A DNA stretch of 64,000 bases from Triangularia verruculosa (taxonomy: Eukaryota > Ascomycota > Sordariomycetes > Sordariales > Podosporaceae). Where the stretch lies: the NCBI GenBank assembly GCA_033296885.1, contig MU863875.1, positions 124,001-188,000 of the forward strand. The letters run 5' to 3'. The notes below the pieces were generated by a model that saw only the letters and a program-made list of their open reading frames with translations, was not told the DNA's origin and did no database searches. Below are positions 21,009-32,128 of the stretch, piece by piece. The number at the start of each line of letters is the position of its first letter. Position 1 is the first letter of the stretch. The position numbers were made by a program, and so were the translations under genes.

Positions 21009-23036
21009 TCACGAACTACAACTACACTGCATAGCCCTCCCCCCCCTCGGCACATCCCCCGTCCACCTCTCCTCCTCCTCCCCATCCCCCTCATACCTCA
21101 CCCCATCAAACTCCCTCCCATGCCACCCGTCCTCAAACGGATACCTCGCCATCTGCATCACCCTCCCCAACACCTCCCTCTCCCCCCCCTTCTCCACCCG
21201 TCTAATAACCTCATCCATAATCCACCCCCTCGGCACAAAATTCGGATTCACCCCCTTCATCCCCTTCATCCTCTCCTCCTCCTCCCCCTCCCCCTCCCCC
21301 CAGTCCTCCAATATCCTCTCCCTCCAAAACGCAAGCCAATCCGCCACCCTCTCCAAATCATCACCACTAATCTCTTTTAGTCCGTCATTATAAAAAAAAA
21401 CCTTGGCTTGCTCCGTCCGCTGAGCCTCGGTGGTAAGATCAGATAGTCTAACAGACGACAACCTCCGAAAAAACAAATTAAAATCCAATTCAAGCGCCTC
21501 CATCGTGTCCAAAAGCGGACTAAACAACCCCTCAAAATCCTCCTCCTTCACCCCCTTCAGACCCAACCTCGCCGACATGAGCGATTTGTACTCCCTCAAA
21601 AAAACCTCCTTGTATTCCTCCCCCGCTTGCTCAATAAGTTTCTCTGCCCGCGCAATCATTTCCTTTTCCTTTTCCTCGCCTTGAACCCCGTTTTTGATGT
21701 AACTCTCGTCGTCGATTTTACTGCCGATGCCCATCATTTCCCCCAGGGCCTCACCTAATCGCACCAAATTCCACCAGATGATGGTTGGCTGGTTTCGGTA
21801 GCTGTACCGGAGGAGATGGTCGTCGTGGTTGGGGGTGTAACTTGGGTCAAAGACGTCCATAAAGGCGAACGGACCAAAGTCCATGGATAGACCTAAAATA
21901 GAGGTGTTGTCCGTGTTGAGCACGCCGTTCATGAAGCCGTAGGCTTGCCATTTGGCGACGGTGAGGGCGTTTCGGCGGACGATGGCGCGGTAGAGGCGGG
22001 AGTAGCGGTTTTGTTCCTCCCCTTCGGGGCCCTCGATGGTGGTTTTTGGGATGCCGGTTTTTGGGTCGTTTTCGTCTTTTTCGAGTCGGGCTGGGAGATT
22101 TTCCCAACCGCTGTAGACGTGCTCTGCTACGACGTCGGCGAGGATGCGCATGTTGGCTCTCTCGCCGCGGGCGCGGAGGAGGTCGAAGTTGCCGAGGCGG
22201 ATCCAGGTTTCTGCGAAGCGGACGACGATGGCGCCTGGTTCGATCCTTTCCCGACGGACCCTCGACTCTGGCAGGAGGGTGAGAGCTAAGGCCCGGGTGG
22301 TGGGGATGTTGAGGCCGTGTAAGGCCTCGGAGACGACGAATTCTCGGATGGAGGAGCGGAGAACTGCTTTGCCGTCTGCAAACCGGGAGTAAGGTGTCAT
22401 GCCGGCGCCCTTGAGCTGGATCTCGTATCTTTTTCCTGACTTGTCGTTTGTGGTCTCGAACAGACTGATCACCCTGCCATCGCCCAATTGTCCAGCCCAT
22501 GAGCCGAACTGGAAACCGCCGTAGTTTTGTGACCAGGGGTAGTTTCTGTTCTTCTCATCCTTCCCATCCCACTCCCATAGCTTATTTCCTACGACTGTTT
22601 CCTGAAACTCGGGGGTCTCGGCTTCTGAGAGGGAGAGGTTGAGGGTTTTGAAGGCTGCTGGTGAGATGGCGAGGAGTTCGTAGTTTTGCTGGCGCTCTGG
22701 GCGGACATAAGTGAAGAGACCACCGCGAACTTGTCGTGGGCCGATCTCATCGCGGGGGGTGTTGTGAGAGTCGTGGGGAGTTGGGTATAAGGGGTCCGGA
22801 GGCAGAAGTGAGGGGAGGGTCCATGATTTGGGGAGATCTTTAAGGGGAAGGCCGGAACTTGTGCCGTTTGTGGCCATGTTGGATGGGAGGACTGAGTAGT
22901 TGCGGTACGTGTAAGCGAATGGGAGCTGGTTAAATGCTGGGTACCGCACGTGAGAGGCGATCGCAAGACAACGAGATGCTGGTTGTGACGGGAAGCGCAT
23001 AGGCGCGGTATTTATTGGACTATCAGGGTATCTCAA
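21009..23036 (-). CDS. FMP40: SelO/Fmp40 protein adenylyltransferase
   Basis: SelO is a pseudokinase that transfers AMP to protein Ser/Thr/Tyr residues and acts in mitochondria (Fmp40 in yeast), linked to redox control. The gene is a single exon of 675 residues; ATGs at 23036 and 23000 are both possible. The first ~50 residues (R-rich, hydroxylated) fit a mitochondrial presequence. The family core is clear: G-R-V-I-S-L-F-E, Q-L-K-G-A-G-M-T-P-Y-S-R-F-A-D-G-K-A-V-L-R-S-S, F-V-V-S-E-A-L-H-G-L, then N-T-D-N-T-S-I-L-G and M-D-F-G-P-F-A-F-M-D (metal and catalytic loop). The C-terminus ends C-S-C-S-S; the third-last Cys sits where animal SelO carries selenocysteine. It is divergent from the aldo-keto reductase. 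Confidence 0.95.
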   Translation of the reverse strand: MRYPDSPINTAPMRFPSQPASRCLAIASHVRYPAFNQLPFAYTYRNYSVLPSNMATNGTSSGLPLKDLPKSWTLPSLLPPDPLYPTPHDSHNTPRDEIGPRQVRGGLFTYVRPERQQNYELLAISPAAFKTLNLSLSEAETPEFQETVVGNKLWEWDGKDEKNRNYPWSQNYGGFQFGSWAGQLGDGRVISLFETTNDKSGKRYEIQLKGAGMTPYSRFADGKAVLRSSIREFVVSEALHGLNIPTTRALALTLLPESRVRRERIEPGAIVVRFAETWIRLGNFDLLRARGERANMRILADVVAEHVYSGWENLPARLEKDENDPKTGIPKTTIEGPEGEEQNRYSRLYRAIVRRNALTVAKWQAYGFMNGVLNTDNTSILGLSMDFGPFAFMDVFDPSYTPNHDDHLLRYSYRNQPTIIWWNLVRLGEALGEMMGIGSKIDDESYIKNGVQGEEKEKEMIARAEKLIEQAGEEYKEVFLREYKSLMSARLGLKGVKEEDFEGLFSPLLDTMEALELDFNLFFRRLSSVRLSDLTTEAQRTEQAKVFFYNDGLKEISGDDLERVADWLAFWRERILEDWGEGEGEEEERMKGMKGVNPNFVPRGWIMDEVIRRVEKGGEREVLGRVMQMARYPFEDGWHGREFDGVRYEGDGEEEERWTGDVPRGGRAMQCSCSS

Positions 23037-23724
23037 GAGATGCGTTCTAAGAAGCGTTCAGGGGGCAAAGTGTCAGCGAAAGAAGAAAAAAATGTCTAGG
23101 TGTCGACAGGACGGCTTATCAATCAGCAACAGGCTGATATCGCGGGGCATATGTTCCTGAGTGGCGGCTGTCAGCGGCAGTCGTTGAACGTCATGGGTGG
23201 TAGTGCAGGGGTCGGTCTTGGCATAAGCACCCAATAACGAACCTGCGGGGGGCACATGGATGCATCATGGACTCTGCAGAGGCTGCATGTGGCAATCTCA
23301 GCATTCTCTATGATTGATTTATAAGGATAGAGGCTACATTATGTCTTCTCGGCACATCGCGATAGCTCCCCACGCTCTCCTCTCGGATGTCGCGCGTTAT
23401 CAGATGAAGCCCAGAAGCTATGACGCCATAGCCGAGGGGATGTCGCCCCGCACCAAGCACGGGAGTAGCTGGGAGTACCTAGCTGCGGGGTGCCGAACCC
23501 GCCCGCCGGGACCGAGGCCGGGATGCCACGCTGGTGCCGTTCTCTTGCATCTGCTCCTTAAATGGAATTCGACATTTAAGCCACATTCACGACATCCGAG
23601 TTAAGCATCTTAAACAGGCATTGAACCCAATAGTGAGTGACATAAGACCCCTCATCGTGACCATCTTGCGAGATCGTATGCTGACATATCCCACCCAGCT
23701 TCATACACGTCCCGAACAGCAAAC
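23037..23724. promoter_or_regulatory. Divergent promoter region of SelO and aldo-keto reductase
   Basis: There is no supported gene. An open frame at 23341-23604 (plus) has no recognisable feature. The shared position suggests a common redox-related promoter region, but I see no specific binding site. Confidence 0.4.
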
Positions 23725-24786
23725 ATGAACTCTGTTGAAGCGTCCCATGTCCCTGATGCTACTGGCGCAAGTCCCAAGCAGCTGGATCACATTCCCAACC
23801 TCAAGCTCAGCGATGGCAATGAGATTCCCTTCGTAAGCTCCCATACATATCCCCTCTAGCCTCAACCTCAACTGACATGATTCCAGCTCGGCTACGGCCT
23901 CGGCACAGCCAACTTCAAGCGCGGTGACAAGTCCAAGTTCGACGAGGAGGTCGTGAACGCTACCGTGACCGCTCTCAAGGCAGGGTACACTCACCTCGAC
24001 GGAGCTGAGGGTATACCACTCCCTGAACCGTTCTCATAGACAACACTAAGCTAACGACCCCCAGCCTACGGCAACGAAGCCGAACTCGGCGCCGCCATTG
24101 CCAAATCCAAGATCCCCCGCGAGCAACTCTTCGTCACCACCAAGACCTCCTGCCGCGCCGGCGAGACCATCCAACAAGCCTTCGACCGCTCCCTCGAGAA
24201 GCTCGGCCTTGATTATGTCGATCTGTATTTGATCCACAGCCCCTTCTTCGGCACCCCCCTCTCCGCCCCCGAGGTTCTCCAGGCTGCCTGGGCCGACATG
24301 GAAAAGATCAAGGAGTCCGGCCGCGCCAAGTCCATTGGTGTATCCAACTTCCTCATCCCCCACCTCGAAGCCATCCTCGCCACGGCCAAGTACCCACCTG
24401 TGATCAACCAAATCGAGTATCACCCCTACCTTCAGCATGAGGGCGGTCTTGTCGAGTTCCACCGCAAGAACAACATCGCTTTGTCGGCTTACTCCCCGTT
24501 GACCGCCATCACCAAAGCGAAGGGAGGGCCAGTCGATCCGCTCTATGCGAAGCTGGCGAATAAGTATGGTGTGAGCGAGAGCGAGGTTGGTCTGAGATGG
24601 GTGTTGGATCAGGGGATTGTTGCGTTGACGACGAGTAAGAGCGAGGAGAGGTTGAAGGGGTGGTTGAGCAAGCTGCCCAAGTTCAAGTTGACGCCTAAGG
24701 AGGTGGATGAGATTAGTGAGGCGGGAAAGGGGAAGCATTTCAGGGGGTATTGGAATAACAGGTTTGAGGAGAACGATAGGAGGTGA
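23725..24786 (+). CDS. Aldo-keto reductase (AKR3-like)
   Basis: It is a predicted NADPH-dependent reductase of aldehydes or ketones with an (alpha/beta)8 barrel, probably cytosolic. Three exons, 23725-23832, 23887-24010 and 24065-24786, give 317 residues, normal for the family. The catalytic tetrad is complete: Asp in H-L-D-G-A-E, Tyr in A-Y-G-N-E, Lys in V-T-T-K-T and His in L-I-H-S-P. Cofactor-site motifs S-I-G-V-S-N-F, Q-I-E-Y-H-P and the late T-T-S-K-S-E-E-R are present. The D-G-A-E variant resembles fungal AKR3-type ketoamide/aldehyde reductases. The natural substrate cannot be told from sequence. Confidence 0.92.
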
Positions 24787-25455
24787 GGGCTGGGTGATGG
24801 GCTCAGCATCATCTGCTAGCTTGTCTGCTGTAGTTTGTCAACTGTATAGACAAGCAAAGCCTCTATATCTGACTAATGCCCTTGCCGTGTTGAACATGCG
24901 GTAGTTTGCTCAAGCTACCTACCATTCCACTTGGTGAGATGATGTGTGGTAGGGGTAGATGTTTGCTTTAAGTTGTGGAGCTACCGAGAGTGCTGGTCCT
25001 TTTTGTCTTTATTAGCTTGTGTACTTGCAAACTACAACCCGAACATCGATCGATTGTCGACGATTTTCCACGATTTTCCACGATTTCCCGTCTTCGTTAC
25101 GCCCCGCGTTGTCCACACGAACCCATAGTTTATCCTTCATTTCCTCACAACTCCTGTCAATAATCGTGACGGGAGTCGGCGTGTCACCACGATGTCCGTT
25201 GTTAACTAAATCTCGTCCGTTACAACATCCACACTAAAGACGAAATCCAGACAGACTATCCTCTTTTTACCTTCTGTCCTTGACATTGTCACGAACTCGC
25301 CTGTATTCCCGCAATACCACCCCTATATATACTAACAACAACATGGAAGCCACCCCTACCATCTTCCCAACTGAGCCCTTCGCCCCTATCCCTCCCGACC
25401 TCACTACTCAAAGCAATCCTGGCGCCCCTCTCCTCGGCAGTATACCCCCCACAGA
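24787..25455. other. Intergenic, no gene seen
   Basis: This is the 3' flank of the reductase followed by C/T-rich sequence with a TATATATACTAACAACAACATGG leader-like stretch near 25322. The 70-codon frame behind that ATG has no recognisable motif. Confidence 0.45.
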
Positions 25456-25641
25456 CATGATCACACTCCAGCAACATTCCACCGCCGATTGACAACCAAA
25501 ATCGGCACCCTTATCTTCCCATGGCCTCCTCCTCAACCGCGTGACGACCAAGGGCATGATCACACTCTATTAACCTTCCACCGCCGATTGACAACCAAAA
25601 CCGACACCCTTATCCTCCCATGGACCACCTCCTCGCCCCGG
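25456..25641 (+). repeat. 99-bp tandem duplication
   Basis: A unit starting CATGATCACACTC (25456) is repeated at 25555. The core ACCGCCGATTGACAACCAAA and ACCCTTATC..CCCATGG are nearly identical in both copies, and the second copy breaks off near 25641. Confidence 0.8.
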
Positions 25642-26588
25642 TCCTACCCTCCCTTCCCGGCTGCCAGACTCTCCCCTCTACTTCCCACCTGATATTCCGC
25701 TATCACTATAAAAGGCGCCAGCCGCCAATTCGTTTTCGCTGGCCACCTACCTTACTCATTCGCTTTCCCACCACAGCAACAACGACGACCTTACCTACAC
25801 TCACCAACATCGAGCTCGACCTCAGTACGGATGAAGAATCAACCGCAGGAACTGGAGTTGACCTCTCGGGAAGAGTCACTCAAATTGCTGTTCAAGCACG
25901 TACGAGCACTCGATTGCTATCACGGTGGAATTGATACAGAACGCCAAACGGGGCGTCAAGTGGGCCAAAGGGAAGAATCTCGCGGCAACACAAACCAAAC
26001 GACATCACCCGGGCACGTAAACAACTTCACGCAAGAAAATGATCCCGGCTGCCAAACTCTCCCCGCTACTTCCCAGCCGCCGCTGCCGGCAGGACACGGC
26101 GAGCGAGCGCGCCGCCTGTTTTGGCCCTCCCGGCTGCCAGTCTCTGGGGAAGAGAATCATCGTTGTGAGCGAGCGCCGTCTGTTTGGACCTCCTTGGCGT
26201 CGGCTATGGAAGCTAAACTCATGTATCCGAGGACCAGATGCATTCCCCGAAAAGACCCCCGCCAAGACGGTAACGAGGAGGTTGATCTGCTAGTGGTTGT
26301 TGTCAAAGGAGGGGATGAGTTCCGGTAAATTGTCGCGGGCCTTTGTCAGGAAGAAGTCGTAGAGGATGTCGTCGGTGATCTTTTCGGTCTTGAGAACGCG
26401 GCGTAGGCTTTCTGACACAGGTCTGGTTGGGGGTTAGTTAGTTTGCTATTTAGGTACCTTATTGGGACGTGTTGGTGATGATCTTGCTGTTGATTAGGCG
26501 TTTGGTGGGGGGGAATTTTTGATGGGATCTGGGAACAACCGTCTAAAGACGGATGCGGTGGTTAAGACAACCTGTCCGAAGACATAAG
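25642..26588. other. Repeat-rich stretch with gene relics
   Basis: A CTATAAAAGG box lies near 25705. CGGCTGCCA(G/A)ACTCTCCCC is repeated at about 25658 and 26046. On the minus strand, about 26420-26220 reads as protein-like (T-D-D-I-L-Y-D-F-F-L-T-K-A-R-D-N-L-P-E-L) interrupted by TAG. No intact gene is seen. Confidence 0.35.
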
Positions 26589-27178
26589 TCACCACAGCTG
26601 GTTTTGGATGGTTATGTGTAGGTGTGGCGAAGTTGTATGGCTGGTGTATTTAATATCGAGATATAGCATGTCTAATTTGAAGACTAATACTAGATCTAAA
26701 AGAGAAGTCCCATGACGCAAAAACGGAACCCCGTTGCAACTCGCCTTCCCAAAATCCATCAAGCGTAGCTTCCCATATCCCTTTCCCCGTGGTCCCGGCT
26801 CAAACAGACTATTTCCTACCAAGCTACGGGGCACCAAAGCATCTTGCTCATGGTCATTATAGGAACCGTCTCCAAAAGCGAAGCTCTTTCCATCCACAAA
26901 CACTGCCTCGTCGCTATCACCCACATCATCTCCGTACAGGCGACCTCGTTCCCTCGCCTTCTCACGCGGGAGGGTGCCAGCCGCGTAAGCGGCCGATGGT
27001 GAGCGTGTAAGGTGCCGCTGCGTAGTTCTTTCGTACTTCGTTGATATAAGAAGTGACTTCCATGAACACTGCGTCTGTGTTCCTGGAGTAGCCAAACCAG
27101 TGGTGCTGGGCGATATGAATGCGGCACCCCATTATTCTGGGGAAACGGTCCGGGCAGTGCGGGAAGCTATGCACCGGT
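26589..27178 (-). pseudogene. Decayed unrecognised gene
   Basis: On the minus strand a protein-like frame (W-F-G-Y-S-R-N-T-D-A-V-F-M-E-V-T-S-Y-I) ends in a stop just as a second frame in another phase becomes protein-like (Y-G-D-D-V-G-D-S-D-E-A-V-F-V-D-G-K-S). This suggests one coding sequence with a frameshift. There is no good intron at the switch and no convincing start. Family unknown. Confidence 0.35.
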
Positions 27179-28199
27179 TACTACTGCACGCCCACGCCGG
27201 TCGGGCCACCACCAGACTATCACGACCCGGAGGACCCAGTGCATAAGACCACCAGACCTCCGATGCCAACCTTGACAGGAAGGCCAGACCTAAGACGACG
27301 TCGCGGCAGTGCGTGGGTAGCGGTAGTCGTGAGACTTGTGAGATAGGTAGTCACCATCTGTGCGCCGACGACAGCAGTACCTACTCCCACAGCAGCACCT
27401 ACCCCCACTGCAGCGCCGCAGCCAGCATCAAGTCCAAGTCTGGATTAACTTGATACTGTTGATATTAAGGACGGGTCATTTGTCATGTATGACATTTTAT
27501 GACTGGACGAAGTGAGTTTGGTTTTCAGAGAATAACACTACTATGACCCACTTTGACATTTTCAGGCCTGTGTCTCGACGTTGCTTCGACCTCCTTTGAC
27601 AACCCTTAAAAATCCTTGACCAGCTACATTGCCGTTCAAGACTTGTTAAGGTAAACTTACCCTTAGGTGAGCTGTGTCACAGTAGGTACCTTACCTGTCT
27701 TGGACAATACCTCTAAATCGTCCCCTTCTTCTTACTATGTTTTACTGCCTCCCTCGCCGCCATCGTCACCGTATACCCTGAAAACCAAACTGAAGAGCCA
27801 CATCAATTCTCCTCCTCCAACCCGCAACTTCCCTCACCCTCCACAGTCCACCACCTTAACCTGTTTAAAAAACCCAAAGGAGAAGAGACACCACCACAAC
27901 CACTCCCTCTCCCTTCCCCTCCTCGTCAGTATCATCACACATCATCAGCTCGACAATAGCAAGAACACAACCCCGGGGTACATCACCCTCCCTCTTTCTC
28001 TCCACCCCCCTCATCAAAAGTATCAGAATACAACCATCTCTTTATTTTCGCAACCCAAATCTACCCACACCTGACTGCTTCCCCTCTCTACCCCAGCTCT
28101 TTCACAATACCACCTCCTTCCCCCCTGTCCAGTATCAAAGCCCAACCACCCACCTCATCCACTTTTGTACCCCCAATCTGTCCGTACCCAGCTTCTTGT
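27179..28199. other. Intergenic, low-complexity
   Basis: The stretch contains a short GCAGCACCTACTCCCAC-type repeat (27370-27415) and C/A-rich simple sequence from 27720 to 28190. No supported gene. Confidence 0.4.
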
Positions 28200-29200
28200 T
28201 TATTCATTCTCCCGGACCATCCTCTTTCCCCCCCACCCTCGGACTTTGAACCCACACCATTGATCAACACCGGTACCTGCCACTCGAAATCCTGAAGTTC
28301 CCTTGGTCCCCTCAGCCTATAGCGGCAATGGCGCGAGCGGGCACGAGCGAGCGAGCGCGGGATGGTTAGATCGGTCGGAGGCAGAAGTGCGAGCGAGGGG
28401 TACATAACCATATGATACCCCGTAGGTGATCATGTAGTCGAAGAATTGCACGGTCAGTGCCATGGCGATGAATGCCTCGGCCTGCTCCCGGCGTTGCACC
28501 TCTCGAAGGTTGAAAGGGGGAAGGGCCTTTATGTAGGGGTGGTGGTCTCTCGGATGATGTGAAAGCGAAGGGCGAGGTTCCCCGTATGTGGGAATTGGGT
28601 TGATAAGGGGTTGTGAGGCGGAGGTGTGAGAGGGGTGAGGGACGAGATGTCGTTGTATGGAGAGGAGGGGAGATTATCCTGCTTCTGATTGTGTTGTTCT
28701 GTATTGCTGATTGGGTTGATGGAAGTCTAATGCTGGGATCTTGAGGGGAGGTGGTGGGTGTGTTGTTGTTCCGTGTCAGGGAGGTTGTAGTGGTTGAAGA
28801 GATTGCGGTGGTTGGAGGGGGTCGTAGTGGTGGAGGAGCCTGTTCAAGAGATTAAACACGCGGTTAATTGGGTGTAGACCTTGATAGAGGTATATATGAG
28901 AAGATGAGATCGTTACCATGTTGATGTTTGAGGATATTTCGTCTTGATTTCGACAACCGGAGACGCTGACGGATAATAGCATGAGACGTTGTGGTTGTCT
29001 GCTGGGGAGAACTGAGCTGGTTGATGCCGCCTTTCTTCTTCATCTTCGAGATGGCGAAAGCTACGGCGACGACATCCTCCCCCAGGGCGACGATGACAAC
29101 TACCCACTCCCACCGATCGGACAAGACAGCTGTAAGGCGTGGACAAGATCCCAGTTATACGGCGTCATCCTGTTCAAGCCATCGTCAGTAAACCCAAGTT
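28200..29200 (-). pseudogene. Unresolved gene with an apparent frameshift
   Basis: The minus strand looks coding from about 29180 to 28200 but no single model stays in frame. Near 29160 there is a hydrophobic W-V-V-V-I-V-A-L-G stretch. An intron-like GTAACG..AACAG lies at about 28918-28842. One frame then reads through G-N-L-A-L-R-F-H-I-I-R-E-T-T-T-P and stops, while the next frame continues Y-I-K-A-L-P-P-F-N-L-R-E-V-Q-R-R-E-Q to M-I-T-Y-G. A well-formed intron follows (GTATCA, TCTAACC branch, CTATAG), with the last exon from 28316. The missing base at the switch suggests a pseudogene or a sequence error. Family unknown. Confidence 0.35.
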
Positions 29201-30431
29201 TGCTTCATGTTTGACGAAAATACCTACTCAACACAACCACACCCTCCCAACCACCCACCCAACCAAGCAAACCCACCTTCTCCCGCAAAGAAGACCCTAA
29301 CCTCCCATCCCCCAATCCCCCTAGAGATCCCAGTACCTCACCACCAAGCCCTCCCAATATGACCGCGCAGCGCGCAGTGACAACCCCCCCAAACCGAACA
29401 CCAAACCCCCACGAGCACACGCGCAAACCTTCCCACCAAACATCCGCGCTCGCGCCTGGCTTTGCAAGTCAAAGTACCCTGAGCCTCTGCAAACGCCAGA
29501 TACCAGACCCTCCAAGATGATCGATAAGCCTTGAAATATAATCAGTACCTAGGCAAGCCTTCAAAGATAGTCCAGATAGAAAACCTGAAAAAAGAGAAAA
29601 CACACCTACCTTTCCCTCAGAGCTCGAGATTAATCGCGAATCGCTGCCCCCCAGCAAGCAAGCTCACCTCCCCAAATATCCCCACCCGTCACCCAGCGCT
29701 CCCTCAGCTCTCCGAATAACCTCACCTCCAAGTCAAACCAAGCTCAAACCAAGCTGATCTAACCCCATAAAACAACAACACAAGATTGCCCCCATTGAAA
29801 TAAACATCACAACCAACCGCCAGGTAAATAGTAAACGCTGTGGGTAACCACAGCAGCAATCACATCTCACCTGCCCGGAGAACACCCCGAGTTGAACCCA
29901 CCGAGCTGTAGCTATCTCCTCCACCCCACCAGCACACATACATTCACAGCACACATTCACATCACACATCACCAGTCACAGCACACAATACTAAGTAATA
30001 AATCAAAACATCTGTTGATTCGCGATCTAAGCCTTCCCATAGGCCTGAAAAACTCCCCCGAAAAGAATCAACGATGCAAATGGAATCCCACCCATAAAAC
30101 TCCCAGCGACCAGCAACTCCTCCTCCTTTTCTCCTCCTCCCATATTGTAAAAATCCCTCGAGTTGGCGAGTAAATCCCATCCCGAGATATTGCCAGAGAG
30201 AAAAAAAACAAAAAGCAAATCCCCCAATGCGCCCTCAACCATGCAGATGTTTACCGAAAGATGCCCAAACTCCATGAAAGAAAACCACCGATGTTTATGC
30301 CCCCGTTATATAACCCCCTTGCCGTATCCCGCAGATCCAACCCCAAGTTTATAGAAAAGGGTCGAGAGAAAGAGAAAGAAAAACCATGGGAAAAGTCGGG
30401 TCGTGGTGTCGAGTGTGGGAAGGTAGTGCCC
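29201..30431. other. C/A-rich low-complexity region
   Basis: The plus strand is unusually poor in G (runs of CCCAACCACCC type) over about 1 kb. No splice-supported coding sequence is seen on either strand. Confidence 0.4.
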
Positions 30432-31077
30432 TTAGGGGCAGTACTGGACGCCGCTAGAGAGGCAAGGTGGTTAGCATCTGGTTGTGACAATGAATGACAA
30501 GATACTTACACAGGTCCAGGGAGGTCGTGGGTGGTGGCGGCACGAGGGACACCATAGGGGTCGAGATCCGGACCCTCATCGTCGTCCTCCTCATCCTTCA
30601 CGCGGGACTTCCAAATGGGGACGTCCTCCATCTTGATGCGGCGGGGCTTCTTGGTGGGAGTGGGCTGCTCGTCGTCCGTGTCATTGTCGGCGGCCTTGCG
30701 CTTGGCAGAAGCGGGAGTCTTCTTGCCGGCGGCTTTGCCACGCTTGGCAGCAGGAGTGCTGGCTTCGGCGGCGGCACTGGAACCCTCGCCACCGTCATTG
30801 GCAGCGGTGTTGTTCTCCTTGCGGCGGAGCTTCTGCAAGTGCTGGCTATAAGACGATGACATGTTAGTAAATGCTTCTCAAAATGATGAAGAAAACAAGC
30901 CAGGTAGGTCAGTGAGTACGTGATGGCCTTGACAGTGCAGGGGTAGCCATATTCATGCATCCGATCCATGACACCTCGGAGTTGGTCCTGATTCGGGCTC
31001 AACTCTTGAATGAGGCAGAAAAGCAGGTCATGGTTGGCCTGAAGATCCCACTTCATGCGAGCCTTGTCCTTGTCCAT
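30432..31077 (-). CDS. SANT/Myb-like protein, complete copy (cassette A)
   Basis: This is a probable nuclear DNA- or chromatin-binding protein of 171 residues. Exons: 31077-30920, 30845-30510 and 30453-30432, with introns of 74 nt (TACTAAC branch) and 56 nt (TGCTAACC branch). Exon 1 encodes M-D-K-D-K-A-R-M-K-W and ends K-A-I-T. Exon 2 continues Q-H-L-Q-K-L-R-R-K-E, so the third helix of the SANT-like fold spans the junction. A Lys/Arg/Ala-rich, NLS-like tail and an acidic segment follow. Exon 3 adds only eight codons (V-G-V-Q-Y-C-P and stop); if its intron is retained the frame stops at the donor. It is the last unit of the array and the only one with its own exon 2. Family assignment rests on the W..L-L..G-Y..R-Q-H pattern. 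Confidence 0.8.
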
Positions 31078-31311
31078 TTTGGCGACTTTGTTTGGGGAAG
31101 TGGTGGTGTTGTCGATTGAAGAATGAGTGGTGAGTGAAGTGGTGAGTGAAGAAGAGAAGGGAAAGCGACGGGGCGGAGAGGAAGAAGGGAAGACGAGGGC
31201 GGGGTGTGAAATGTTTGTAGGCTGCGAGATTCCCGCCGTTGCCTAATGATTTCAAATGGGGGAAGGCACTCGGGAGGGGGAAGGCACCCGGGGAGGGGAA
31301 AGGTCGCCTAC

Positions 31312-31484
31312 ATTGCAGCACCCGCCGTGTAGTAGTACCCACGCCGATTGACGAGGGGAATGATGGCATCCCAGTCCGCAACCTTGACAGTGCCAGACTC
31401 GATGATGGCTTGGAGCAGCGTCAAATGGGCCTCGTGGTCCCAGATCGTCGCCGGCTTTCCAGAGGGTACGCGACCAGGTGCCAT
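31312..31484 (-). CDS. SANT/Myb-like first exon, cassette B
   Basis: An exon of 57 codons plus two bases starts M-A-P-G-R-V-P-S-G-K and has Trp15, then W-D-A-I-I-P-L-V and R-R-G-Y-Y-Y-T-A-G-A-A. Its donor (GTAGGC) leaves AT, which with the first base of the common exon 2 gives Ile. Without splicing the frame ends at once (ATG-TAG). Unusually for the array, a good acceptor (CTTTCAG) lies 10 bp before the ATG in a phase that would also accept cassette C upstream. Confidence 0.6.
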
Positions 31485-31734
31485 GGTTGAAATGCTGAAA
31501 GGTTTGAGGTGTGTGTGAAGTCGAAGCGGGCAAGAAGTGTGAGTTGTTCGGGGAAGAGTTGGGAGGAGGATTTGGGGAAAGCGTGAGGAGAGGAAGAAGA
31601 AGTAGCCTGCAAACAAAGCCGGCGACATCGACGCCGAGATCCTCACTCGATGATCTGACAGCCGAGTCCCGCATGTTCTTGTCTGTGATCCGACCACTTG
31701 ATCGGACCAGCAGTAGTGAAGGATGAATCCATAC

Positions 31735-31889
31735 CTGAGAGCACCGCCAGTGAACGTGTAGCCGCCCTCTTTCCGACAGATGGCGGCGATTTCCACACAA
31801 TCAGCCTTTGTGGGTTTCATATGGTGGCACATTGCCATCAAGATGGCCATGTGCGTATCCGCATCCCACTTCGTGAGCGAGCGGCCCAT
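31735..31889 (-). CDS. SANT/Myb-like first exon, cassette C
   Basis: An exon of 51 codons plus two bases (AG) starts M-G-R-S-L-T-K-W and ends G-G-Y-T-F-T-G-G-A-L before a GTATGG donor. The G-Y-T-F-T match to the complete paralogue (G-Y-G-F-T) is the best of the array. No second exon follows before cassette B. Read-through beyond the donor is not conserved with other units. Confidence 0.65.
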
Positions 31890-32128
31890 CGTTGTCGTCG
31901 TCGGTTGCGGCTGAGTTGGTGATGTGAGGTTTGGAGACGAAGCCGGCGATATGTAATATCGTTGCCAGACGAAAGAACAAGAGGGAGGGTGCAGGATGGG
32001 ATGAGATAATCAAAAACAAAGGCTTGTGGGGAGCAACCAAGAGCAACACCGAAATAAACAGTGGGCCGATAGCTTTATCAACTCACTTGTGATCTCGTGC
32101 CGACTCTTGCGAGTGATAGATGACGTAC

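Noticed and set aside
30494..30859. Plus-strand frames opposite cassette A exon 2
   Set aside because: Shadow of the Ala/Lys-rich exon 2; no independent support.
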